From Noviherbaspirillum sp. (GTDB lineage Bacteria > Pseudomonadota > Gammaproteobacteria > Burkholderiales > Burkholderiaceae), in NCBI GenBank assembly GCA_028292785.1, contig JAQGLQ010000204.1:1-8840 (forward strand): a stretch of DNA of 8,840 bases, written 5' to 3'. A program made the translations under genes and the position numbers. Below the pieces are notes generated by a model. That model had not been told where the DNA came from. It was given only the letters and a program-made list of their open reading frames with translations, and did not search any database. This document shows, piece after piece, positions 1-6,002 of the stretch (positions are counted from its first letter, which is position 1; every line of letters starts with the position of its first letter).

Positions 1-135
1 TTTGCGCAAGCAGAAGAACAAGAAGAATCTGACGATGGCGCGATGCTACGGCGCGTGGTAGTAGTGCAGGATGCACTGCTAGCTTTGGGTGTTAATGGAG
101 TGAATGACTGGCTGAAGGCGGCGGAGCGCACATAA
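1..135 (+). CDS. C-terminal fragment of an unrecognised protein
   Basis: An open frame enters from the left edge in frame 1 and ends at a TAA at 133-135, giving 44 residues. The visible tail begins with an acidic stretch (AQAEEQEESDD) followed by a probable amphipathic helix (residues 15-40, hydrophobic run RRVVVVQDALLALGV, ending DWLKAAERT). I do not recognise the family and no catalytic motif is visible. It is the only plus-strand gene in the window and converges on the minus-strand transport operon. Its codons (GTA, CTA, TTG, GTT, AAT) are less GC-biased than those of the other genes, so it may belong to a different or transferred segment. The start lies outside the window, and a chance open frame of 45 codons cannot be excluded. 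Confidence 0.45.
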   Translation, partial: FAQAEEQEESDDGAMLRRVVVVQDALLALGVNGVNDWLKAAERT

Positions 136-348
136 CCACGAATAAAAATAGCCGTTCCCTAGCTATAAATTCAGATCCTGCCCAGAACATGCCATAGAGC
201 AGCACCGGCTTCGCATCGCGACACGACGATCACGCTGAGATATGCCAACCTTCTAGTGATCACGGGCGGTGAGATCCCAACGCATTTTGAATGTCGGCTA
301 TTGGGCGCTGACTTCGACTGGGCGTATGTCTGGGTTGGGTCGAGATCA

Positions 349-379
349 GACTTGGTAGATATCCAAGTTCGACCAAGTC
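349..379. repeat. Nested, mutually exclusive inverted repeats
   Basis: GACTTGGT (349-356) pairs perfectly with ACCAAGTC (372-379). Within the same stretch ACTTGG (350-355) also pairs with CCAAGT (363-368). The left arm can therefore form either of two hairpins but not both. No gene or operator context assigns a role. Confidence 0.5.
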
Positions 380-401
380 CCTACTCGCCGACGAACGAAA
401 G

Positions 402-427
402 CCTTTCATTATGAGTGGAATGAAAGG
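402..427. repeat. Perfect 9-bp inverted repeat (hairpin)
   Basis: CCTTTCATT (402-410) and AATGAAAGG (419-427) are perfect reverse complements around an 8-nt loop. No T-run follows on either strand, so it is not a canonical intrinsic terminator. It could still help end transcripts from the convergent genes. Confidence 0.55.
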
Positions 428-492
428 TTGTAAAGGGTGACCGACGGGAATTATTACATCAACACTTTTGGCAACCACCTTGCATGTGGAGC

Positions 493-526
493 GGGCTTCA
501 TTGTTTCATTGAAAGCAATGAAGCCC
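493..526. repeat. Perfect 11-bp hairpin beyond the end of module A
   Basis: GGGCTTCATTG (493-503) and CAATGAAGCCC (516-526) are exact reverse complements around a 12-nt spacer, in which TTTC and GAAA can extend the pairing past a one-base bulge. It lies about 70 bp beyond the stop of the last module A gene, where a transcript end is expected. However, the six-base A/T run (528-533) lies on the 5' side of the hairpin for minus-strand transcription, and no U-tract follows the stem on either strand. A terminator or 3'-end stabiliser is therefore plausible but not of textbook form. Confidence 0.6.
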
Positions 527-594
527 TAAAAAATCAGCACACTATCGGAGGGGCATGCCCGCGGGCGGCTTTTTCCATGCATGGCGATTTGCGC

Positions 595-1386
595 TCACAC
601 ATGCTCGTTCAGCACCGACTCCCGCACATCATGTTCGATCAGCCGCCAGATATGATCGACATAACGAATGAACTCCGGCGTGCGCTTGATCGAGAACGGC
701 CGCGGTCGCGGCAGATCGATGTCGATCACTTCCTGTATGCGTCCCGGCCGGCGGCCGAATACCAGAATGCGGTCGGACAGGAACACGGCCTCGTCGATCT
801 GGTGGGTCACGAACAGCACCGTCTTGCGGCCCTGCTCCCAGATCCGCATCAGTTCGGTCTGCATGATTTCGCGGGTCTGCGCATCGAGCGCGGAGAACGG
901 TTCGTCCATGAGCAGGATGGCCGGATCGACCACCAGGGCGCGCGCGAGATTGAGACGCTGACGCATGCCGCCTGACAGCTGGCGCGGGTAGTAATTCTCG
1001 AAGCCGCCCAGCCCGACCAGCTTCAGCAGGTCGAGCGTGCGCTGCCGTTCATTCGGCCCCAACTTGCCCGCGATTTCCAGACCCAGCACGGCATTGTCAT
1101 AGACCGTGCGCCACGGCAGCAGATTGTCCGACTGGAACACGAAACCGCGGTCGGCCCCCGGCGTGTTCACCACCCGGCCGTCCAGCCGGATCTCGCCCTC
1201 GGTCGCTTGCTCGAGGCCGGCGACCAGGCGCAGGAAGGTCGTCTTGCCGCAGCCGCTCGGGCCGATCAGAGAAACGAATTCGCCGTCGGCAATCGTCGTA
1301 TCGATCGCGCGCAACACGTCCAGATCGCCGAAGCGCTTGGTCAGCCCACTCACCACCATCTTGTTTTTCACTATCGAATTCTCCAT
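595..1386 (-). CDS. ABC transporter ATP-binding protein, SsuB/TauB-like (module A)
   Basis: This 263-residue protein is the ATP-hydrolysing subunit that would drive uptake through the adjacent permease at the cytoplasmic face of the inner membrane. All nucleotide-binding motifs are intact: Walker A GPSGCGKT at residues 42-49, Q-loop Gln85 (GFVFQSDNLLPW), signature LSGGM at 137-141, Walker B ILLMDE at 157-162, D-loop SALD at 165-168, and switch His195 (FVTHQ). Length and the NLLPWRTV and YYPRQLSGG segments fit the nitrate/sulfonate/taurine-type (SsuB/TauB/NrtD) group. The start ATG at 1386 shares one base with the permease stop (TGATG), which points to translational coupling. An in-frame ATG five codons upstream (1401) lies inside the permease gene and lacks a Shine-Dalgarno sequence. 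This is the last gene of module A. The substrate cannot be told from the ATPase. Confidence 0.93.
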   Translation of the reverse strand: MENSIVKNKMVVSGLTKRFGDLDVLRAIDTTIADGEFVSLIGPSGCGKTTFLRLVAGLEQATEGEIRLDGRVVNTPGADRGFVFQSDNLLPWRTVYDNAVLGLEIAGKLGPNERQRTLDLLKLVGLGGFENYYPRQLSGGMRQRLNLARALVVDPAILLMDEPFSALDAQTREIMQTELMRIWEQGRKTVLFVTHQIDEAVFLSDRILVFGRRPGRIQEVIDIDLPRPRPFSIKRTPEFIRYVDHIWRLIEHDVRESVLNEHV

Positions 1387-2207
1387 CAGTCTCGCGTCCA
1401 TGGGACCAGGCGGCGCTCGAGCCAGGTGAAGCCCGCGATCAGGATCACGCCCGCCGCCGCAAGGATGACCACGCCGACGAACAGGTTCGGCATGTTGAAA
1501 GTTTCAGCGGACTGGCTGATCATTTGTCCGAGGCCGGCGCGCGAACCGAACAGCTCGGCCACCACCACGCCGATCAGTCCGCGTCCGATACCCAGCTTCA
1601 GTCCGGCCAGGATGAACGGCATGGCTGAGGGCAGCGACAGCTTGAAGAAGATCTGCGAGCGGCTCGCACCGAAACAGCGCAGCGTTTCGATCAGCCGCGT
1701 GCTGGTGGTGCGCAGACCGGCTTCGGTATTGATCGCGACCGGAAAAAGCACCAGCAGAATGACCACTGCGACCTTCGACCAGATGCCGATGCCCATCCAG
1801 AGGATGAACAGCGGTCCCAGCGCAACGGTCGGGGTGGCATACAGTCCCGATACCCATGGCTGGAGCGCCTGCTTGGCGCGTTCGCTGCTGGCCATGGCGA
1901 GGCCAAGTCCGATCCCGATCAGGGCCGCGATGCAGTAGCCGAGCACGAACTCCGTGGTGCTGACCCATACATGGTGGCCCAGTTCTCCGCCGGCCGCGAG
2001 CTTCCAGAACGCGATCGCGATCTGCGATGGCGAAGCCAGGAACAGCGGATTGGAGACGAACAGGCGGCTGATGATTTCCCATAGCGCCAGTCCGCCGGCT
2101 ATCGACAGGAGGCCAATGCCGCAGTTGTCCCATACGGCGCGCCAGGCGCGCCCGGGCCGTTGCGGCTGCGCCGCCGCACCCTGTGTTTCACTCATGCTTG
2201 TCGTCAT
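1386..2207 (-). CDS. ABC transporter permease, SsuC/TauC-like (module A)
   Basis: This 273-residue integral membrane protein would form the inner-membrane channel with the neighbouring ATPase and binding protein. Hydrophobic segments lie near residues 30-48, 84-106, 121-142, 144-162, 206-220 and 241-262, the usual six-helix layout of this class. The cytoplasmic EAA-type coupling loop is clear at about 174-203 (E-x5-GAS, then FFKLSLPSAMPFILAG), matching the BPD_transp_1 family. The ATG at 2207 follows an AAGGG sequence about ten bases upstream, inside the end of the preceding hydrolase gene, which stops six bases before this start. A second in-frame ATG four codons in (residue Met5) is an alternative. 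The gene overlaps the ATPase gene by one base. Residues 1-26 are polar and Pro/Gln-rich, with no cleavable signal peptide. Confidence 0.93.
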   Translation of the reverse strand: MTTSMSETQGAAAQPQRPGRAWRAVWDNCGIGLLSIAGGLALWEIISRLFVSNPLFLASPSQIAIAFWKLAAGGELGHHVWVSTTEFVLGYCIAALIGIGLGLAMASSERAKQALQPWVSGLYATPTVALGPLFILWMGIGIWSKVAVVILLVLFPVAINTEAGLRTTSTRLIETLRCFGASRSQIFFKLSLPSAMPFILAGLKLGIGRGLIGVVVAELFGSRAGLGQMISQSAETFNMPNLFVGVVILAAAGVILIAGFTWLERRLVPWTRD

Positions 2208-2213
2208 GTTCCG

Positions 2214-3098
2214 TCAACCCTTGTTGCGCGCGTCTTCCTGCGCGATGAAGTGGCGCGTGATCTCGCGCCCGGTTGCGAGCCACACATCCTTGTGGCCGCA
2301 GATATATTCGAGCGCGGCATCGAGCGCGCCGATGCGGTGCGCCTGGCCGATGATGTAGGGATGCAGCGCGATCGCCATCACCCGCCCCGATTCTTCGCCT
2401 TCCTCATAGAGGACGTCGAACTGGCGGCGGATCATGTCGGCGAAGCCGTCGGGCGTGACCAGCTTCTTCTCGAACGCAGGCTTGTCGTTGATCTCGAAGC
2501 TGTACGGCATGGACACGATGCGGCGGCCGTCTTCGAGCGTCATAGCATAGGGCTGGTCGTCGTTGACCCAGTCGCATACGTATTCGCAACCCTGGTCGAT
2601 CAGATGGCCGAGCGTGTTCCAGGTTTGCTGCAGGCCGGTTCCCAGCCAGCCCGAGGGGCGTGTGCCGGTGGCTTGTTCGATGGTGGCGAAGGTGCTCTTG
2701 ATGATGCGCTGCTCTTCCTCGGGCGGCACTTCATTGAGGCGCACGGTGTTGGTTTCGTTGTGACCCATCCATTCCCAGTTTCGCTTGGCGCCTTCTTCCA
2801 TGATCTCCGGATGGACGGCGCACAGATTGCTGTTCAGCGCGACCGTGCCGCGAATGCCATAGCCGTCGAGCACCTTCATCAGGCGGAACACGCCGATGCG
2901 ATTGCCGTAATCGCGCAGCGACCAGTTCGGGATATCCGGCGCGGCGCTGCCGCCGGCGCCGGGGATGCGGTCCTCGAGCGAAAAGAATTCGATGTTCGGG
3001 ATTACCCACAGCGCGACGCGGGCGCCGTTCGGCCATTCGAGGCGCGGCCGGTTGATGATCGGAGAATAGGGAAACGGTCCGTAGGAGCCTGGTTTCAT
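2214..3098 (-). CDS. PuuE-like NodB-fold hydrolase, polysaccharide deacetylase family (module A)
   Basis: This 294-residue protein belongs to the carbohydrate esterase 4/NodB-fold superfamily, in the branch of PuuE-type allantoinases. Landmarks are EWPNGARVAL (21-30), RDYGNRIGVFRLMKVLD (62-78), GHNETNT with His113, YVCDWVNDDQPY (173-184), an EIND motif (202-205), FDVLYEE (227-233) and LHPYIIG with His246. The canonical deacetylase motif TFDD is absent: the matching position reads PNIEFF (34-39). There is no signal peptide, so it should act in the cytoplasm, which argues against a cell-wall deacetylase. By family relation it may open a cyclic amide, imide or ureide; the actual substrate is inference. 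The ATG at 3098 overlaps the preceding hydrolase stop by four bases (ATGA). The frame stays open upstream to 3593, but only because it overlaps that gene, and MKPGSYGPF is the natural start. Confidence 0.88.
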   Translation of the reverse strand: MKPGSYGPFPYSPIINRPRLEWPNGARVALWVIPNIEFFSLEDRIPGAGGSAAPDIPNWSLRDYGNRIGVFRLMKVLDGYGIRGTVALNSNLCAVHPEIMEEGAKRNWEWMGHNETNTVRLNEVPPEEEQRIIKSTFATIEQATGTRPSGWLGTGLQQTWNTLGHLIDQGCEYVCDWVNDDQPYAMTLEDGRRIVSMPYSFEINDKPAFEKKLVTPDGFADMIRRQFDVLYEEGEESGRVMAIALHPYIIGQAHRIGALDAALEYICGHKDVWLATGREITRHFIAQEDARNKG

Positions 3099-3799
3099 GC
3101 TGCGTCCTTTCCAGATTTCAGGGTTGCCAATTGCGCGACCACGTCGTCGACCGCGATCACGTCGGCGTACTTGTGATGCATGTCGAACAGATTGAACTTG
3201 TGCGACAGGATGCTGCGATCGAAGCAGCATTCTTCCGCCAGCACGACATGGAAGCCGTAGGAGTAGGCTTCCACCGCGGTGGCGCGCACGCAGCCCGAGG
3301 TGCTCTCGCCGCAGATGATCACGGTCTGGATGCCGCGCTGCGTGAGCTGCGCGACCAGCGGCGTGCCGAAGAAAGCGCTGGCGCGCATCTTGGGAATGAC
3401 CACGTCCCCCGGCTGCGGCGCGAACTCCGGCCGGATCGCATACAGCGACGGATCGCGCGGGACGCCGCGCCGCTGCGTAGGTGACACGCTCGCGCCGTTG
3501 TCGGGGCGTGTGTCGGCGGTCGAGTAGAACACCGGTATGCCGGCGGCGCGCGCGGCGCCGAACAGCCGCGTGGTCGGCTCGATCGCATTCCACGCATATT
3601 CGCCGCAGGAGCTCGGATAGGTTTTGGATACTTCCGCAACCGGACGGGCGCCGCCCTGATAGGCCAGCTCATACAGATCGACGGCGAGCAAGGCCGGCCT
3701 GGGACCGACGAACACATCGCGCGCATAGTGGCGATAGAGTTCCAGTATGTCGGCGGGGATCACATCTTTCCAGCAATGGTCTTCAAACTTGTCAATCAC
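3095..3799 (-). CDS. Isochorismatase-family cysteine hydrolase (module A)
   Basis: This 234-residue protein has the Asp-Lys-Cys triad of the isochorismatase-like amidohydrolases: Asp41 (LLAVDLYELAY), Lys137 (VVIPKMRASAFFGT) and nucleophile Cys170 (ESTSGCVRATA). The family includes N-carbamoylsarcosine amidase, maleamate amidohydrolase, nicotinamidase and the ureidoacrylate hydrolase RutB. Presence of the cysteine favours C-N bond hydrolysis over vinyl-ether cleavage. No signal peptide is seen, so it is cytoplasmic. The start is taken as the GTG at 3797-3799, placed five bases after a GAGG sequence and 22 bp after the binding-protein stop. The first upstream in-frame ATG (3877) would run into that gene and add a basic, non-family N-terminus. 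The stop overlaps the next gene by four bases. A role in the second hydrolytic step, releasing ammonia or carbamate, is inferred from context. Confidence 0.9.
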   Translation of the reverse strand: MIDKFEDHCWKDVIPADILELYRHYARDVFVGPRPALLAVDLYELAYQGGARPVAEVSKTYPSSCGEYAWNAIEPTTRLFGAARAAGIPVFYSTADTRPDNGASVSPTQRRGVPRDPSLYAIRPEFAPQPGDVVIPKMRASAFFGTPLVAQLTQRGIQTVIICGESTSGCVRATAVEAYSYGFHVVLAEECCFDRSILSHKFNLFDMHHKYADVIAVDDVVAQLATLKSGKDAA

Positions 3800-3804
3800 G
3801 TTAA

Positions 3805-3808
3805 CCTC
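3805..3808 (-). promoter_or_regulatory. Ribosome-binding site that decides a GTG start
   Basis: The minus strand reads GAGG, then five bases (TTAAC), then GTG. No ATG lies at a suitable distance, and the protein begun by this GTG starts just where family similarity begins. This supports GTG as the start of the cysteine hydrolase. Confidence 0.6.
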
Positions 3809-3821
3809 GTTGTTTGTCTGT

Positions 3822-4823
3822 TTACTTGACTTGCGCCGCGAGCCTGGACAGCTCCGCATCCATGAAACGGGCCGCATCCGTCGAGCCTTCGATGTCGCCG
3901 AGATCCTTCAATGCCTTGACCAGATTGCCGACCGACTGGTTGTCCAGCGCGCCGGTGCGGTCGAAAACATTGATCTTGCGGAACAGGTCGTAGGTCTGCT
4001 CGATGTCGCGGCGTTCGGTGTCGGACACTTTCGAGAGGATGTCCACCGCCTCTTTCTTGTTGGCGTCCGTGTAGAACCAGTCGATGCTTTTTGCCATGCC
4101 GGCAAGGAAGTTCTGCAGCGCGGGCTTGTTCTTGCGTCCCCACTCGGCGTTGACCGCGAAGCCGGTGAACGGAAAATCCTTCACATAGTCGGCGGTCAGG
4201 CCGAGGTGGGTGAAGTTGGCCGACTCCGCGCGGAAGCTGAACGGCGGCGTCAGGATCGCGGCGTCGACCGCGCCCGACTGCAGCGCCGCGAAACGCGCGG
4301 CGGTGGCGCCGGCATACATGAAGTCGAACTGGCTGCTCTTTGCTTTCTGCGCCGCCGCCATGCGATCGACGTAGATGCGGGTGATGTCCTTGGCGCCGCC
4401 GATGGACACCTTCTTGCCGGCGAGGTCCGCCATGGTCTTGATGCCCGGCTTGGCCATCATGCCGTACGGCGCGACCTGGGCTTCCGTTCTCAACAGCGCG
4501 ATCTTGGCGCCCTTCTCGATCGCGCGCAGCGGATCGGCCAACCCGCCCACGCCCATCATCACCGAGTTCGAGGCCACCCACTGGAATACCGATGCGCTTG
4601 ACGGCGCCGACACCATGTCGATCTCGATTCCCTTCTCGGCGAAAAAGCCTTTGGAGATGCCGATATAGACCGGCCACTCGAGCGATGAACCTTTGCCCAC
4701 GGCGGCCAGCGTTATCTTGTCGGCCGCATGCAGCGCGCCGGTGCTCAACGCCGTTGTTGAAAGACAGAGCGACAACCCGACGATACGGGCGCTCGATTTG
4801 AACCAGTTCTGCAGCGATTTCAT
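3822..4823 (-). CDS. ABC transporter periplasmic substrate-binding protein, NMT1/THI5-like, secreted (module A)
   Basis: This 333-residue protein would capture the substrate in the periplasm and deliver it to the module A permease. Residues 1-33 form a Sec signal peptide: basic N-region with Lys2, Lys9 and Arg13, hydrophobic core IVGLSLCLSTTAL, probable cleavage after LHA33 before ADKITL. No lipobox Cys is placed at the cleavage site. The mature part has the NMT1/THI5/SsuA-type pattern: SLEWPVYIGISKGFF (47-61), AEKGIEID, later a MADLAGKKVSIGGAKDITR segment and a GAVDAAILTPPF segment. The start ATG at 4823 is preceded by GGAG with ten bases between. An in-frame ATG at 4973 would add 50 residues, but a normal signal peptide begins at 4823 and a candidate promoter overlaps the extension. 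It is the first gene of module A. The ligand is unknown; similarity to thiamine-precursor or sulfonate binders is only at fold-family level. Confidence 0.9.
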   Translation of the reverse strand: MKSLQNWFKSSARIVGLSLCLSTTALSTGALHAADKITLAAVGKGSSLEWPVYIGISKGFFAEKGIEIDMVSAPSSASVFQWVASNSVMMGVGGLADPLRAIEKGAKIALLRTEAQVAPYGMMAKPGIKTMADLAGKKVSIGGAKDITRIYVDRMAAAQKAKSSQFDFMYAGATAARFAALQSGAVDAAILTPPFSFRAESANFTHLGLTADYVKDFPFTGFAVNAEWGRKNKPALQNFLAGMAKSIDWFYTDANKKEAVDILSKVSDTERRDIEQTYDLFRKINVFDRTGALDNQSVGNLVKALKDLGDIEGSTDAARFMDAELSRLAAQVK

Positions 4824-4893
4824 TTTATTGCTTCTCCATGCGTGAAGTGTTCCAAAAATCGGACAGGCGGGGCACGCTTGCATGCGTACCGAG

Positions 4894-4910
4894 TGCACGA
4901 ACCATGCCAG
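4894..4910 (-). promoter_or_regulatory. Candidate sigma-54 (-24/-12) promoter for module A
   Basis: On the minus strand CTGGCATG, four bases, then GTGCA matches the sigma-54 consensus YTGGCACG-N4-TTGCW at 11 of 13 defined positions. The essential GG (-24) and GC (-12) are present at the exact spacing. Initiation would fall near 4883, leaving a leader of about 60 bases before the binding-protein ATG. It lies in the only sizeable gap between the two modules, where a module A promoter is expected. I saw no comparably good sigma-70 promoter, but my scan was by eye. Confidence 0.45.
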
Positions 4911-4959
4911 CGATAACGCGCCAATTGCTGCGAATGCGAATGCGGATGAAAGATGCGGG

Positions 4960-4976
4960 CCGATGCGATGCATCGG
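4960..4976. promoter_or_regulatory. Perfect 7-bp dyad upstream of the candidate promoter
   Basis: CCGATGC (4960-4966) and GCATCGG (4970-4976) are exact reverse complements around a GAT spacer. The centre is about 85 bp upstream of the inferred sigma-54 start, a normal position for an enhancer-binding protein site. It does not resemble the NtrC consensus, so the regulator is unknown. It could also be a hairpin. Confidence 0.4.
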
Positions 4977-4999
4977 TCGAGGGGCAGTCTCCTTGTTTC

Positions 5000-5036
5000 A
5001 TTGAATACCCGGTCTTGTGCCGGGCTTTGATTCAAT
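5000..5036 (-). terminator. Terminator-like hairpin after module B
   Basis: On the minus strand AAAGCCCGG, a 7-base loop and CCGGGTATT form a compact stem (CCCGG/CCGGG at 5020-5024 and 5008-5012). This is flanked by a second perfect pairing ATTGAAT/ATTCAAT (5030-5036 and 5000-5006) across an uneven internal loop. It lies about 58 bp past the stop of the last module B gene, as expected for the end of that transcript. The U-tract is weak (TATTCAAT), so termination strength is uncertain. Confidence 0.5.
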
Positions 5037-5094
5037 CGGTGTTTCCGGCTTTGCTAACGGCAGCCGGCCCCGGATATTTCATACAGCGTACTGC

Positions 5095-5961
5095 TCATTT
5101 CCGGCCCGCCGAATACGCCTGCGCGATCTCGCTGCCGGTGGCGAACCAGGCGCCCGGTTTTTCCGCGATATATTGCAGGGCCTGGTCGAGATATTTCGAG
5201 CGGTACGGATGTCCCATGATGAAAGGATGCAGCGGAATGGCCATGACCGCCGGGCGCTCCGCGCTTTCTTCGTACAGTACATCGAACTGATCCTTCAGGG
5301 CTTGCAGATAGTCGGGGCCCTGATAGCCCGCGCGCATGAAGCAGTGGATGTCATTGATCTCGCCGGAGTAGGGAACGGAGACCAGTGCGCGCCGCGGCGT
5401 ATTCATGGCGTACGGCTCGTCGTCGTTGAGCCAGTCGCACACATAGGAAAGGCCGGCCTCCTCCAGCAGCGCCGGCGTGTTCCACGATTCCGCGAGCGCG
5501 GGGCCCAGCCATCCCTTCGGCCTGTGCCCGGTGGATTGTTCGATCGTGTCAAGCGTCTCCTTGATGAGGCTGCGCTCTTCATCGACGGACAGCTTGCCGA
5601 GCATTTGCGAATTGGTCATGCCATGTCCCATGCATTCCCAGCCGCGCCTGACGATTTCTTCGACGATCCGCGGATAGTGGCGGCACACCAGTCCGTTCAG
5701 CGCGACGGTGGCCTTGACCTGATGTTTGTCGAGCACTTTCATCAGGCGCCAGATGCCGGCGCGCACGCCGTAGTCGCGCCATGAATGGTTGTAGACGTCC
5801 GGCACGAGACCGGCGAAGCCGGGGTTGACGGAGGTCGCCGGAATCCCCGGCTGGAAGTATTCGATGTTAACGACCGTATGGATCGCGATCCGCGCCCCGT
5901 TCGGCCATTTCAATGGCGGCCTGTCGATGACAGGCTCGTAGGTTGTCATGAATTCCGACAT
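5095..5961 (-). CDS. PuuE-like NodB-fold hydrolase, polysaccharide deacetylase family (module B)
   Basis: This 288-residue protein is a paralogue of the module A enzyme, sharing KWPNGARIA (18-26), RDYG-R-G--RLMKVLD (62-78), TVALN, GHGMTN with His113, YVCDWLNDDEPY (173-184), EIND (201-204), DQFDVLYEE (224-232) and LHPFIMG with His245. Like the other copy it has NIEYF (32-36) in place of the TFDD motif of metal-dependent deacetylases, has no signal peptide, and resembles PuuE allantoinase over its whole length. Cytoplasmic hydrolysis of a cyclic amide, imide or ureide is the likeliest activity; the substrate is unknown. The ATG at 5961 follows GAGGAG with a four-base spacer, supporting it over Met5. 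The gene starts 41 bp after the permease stop and is last in module B, followed by a hairpin at 5000-5036. The two copies differ around the active-site His (GHGMTN here, GHNETN there), which may mean different substrates. Confidence 0.88.
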   Translation of the reverse strand: MSEFMTTYEPVIDRPPLKWPNGARIAIHTVVNIEYFQPGIPATSVNPGFAGLVPDVYNHSWRDYGVRAGIWRLMKVLDKHQVKATVALNGLVCRHYPRIVEEIVRRGWECMGHGMTNSQMLGKLSVDEERSLIKETLDTIEQSTGHRPKGWLGPALAESWNTPALLEEAGLSYVCDWLNDDEPYAMNTPRRALVSVPYSGEINDIHCFMRAGYQGPDYLQALKDQFDVLYEESAERPAVMAIPLHPFIMGHPYRSKYLDQALQYIAEKPGAWFATGSEIAQAYSAGRK

Positions 5962-6002
5962 CTGTCTCCTCGCTGTGAGTTGGTGTTATCCGGTCAAGTT
6001 AC

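Larger units (their letters stand above)
136..594. other. Non-coding interval between convergent genes, rich in inverted repeats
   Basis: About 460 bp between the stop of the plus-strand fragment and the stop of the minus-strand ATPase gene. I see no convincing gene: the longest minus-strand open frame here (260-478, 72 codons) has no recognisable domain and no good ribosome-binding site. The interval is less GC-rich than the rest of the window. It contains three sets of perfect inverted repeats (349-379, 402-427, 493-526), described separately. It may be the 3' boundary of the catabolic locus, an old mobile-element scar or a structured RNA. No transposase, tRNA or clear terminal repeats are visible to decide. 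Confidence 0.6.

Noticed and set aside
256..263. 8-bp palindrome GTGATCAC as an operator
   Set aside because: A single short palindrome far from any gene start is expected by chance.
260..478. Minus-strand 72-codon open frame in the gene-free interval
   Set aside because: No ribosome-binding site, no recognisable domain, and it runs through several inverted repeats.
484..975. Plus-strand open frame of 163 codons at the left end
   Set aside because: Most of it lies opposite the ATPase C-terminus. Its start is near the 493-526 hairpin without a clear ribosome-binding site, and the translation shows no family signature.
3099..3593. N-terminal extension of the module A NodB-fold hydrolase to 3593
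   Set aside because: The extension overlaps the cysteine-hydrolase gene, is Arg-rich and low in complexity, and an ATGA overlap marks a clear start at 3098.
3800..3877. ATG start at 3877 for the module A cysteine hydrolase
   Set aside because: It would overlap the binding-protein gene, add a basic non-homologous N-terminus, and lacks the ribosome-binding site that the GTG at 3799 has.
2160..4601. Long plus-strand open frames opposite the hydrolase and binding-protein genes (2160-3176 and 3747-4601)
   Set aside because: They are antisense to genes with intact family motifs, have His/Arg/Asp/Val-rich compositions typical of complement reading in GC-rich DNA, and show no domain of their own.
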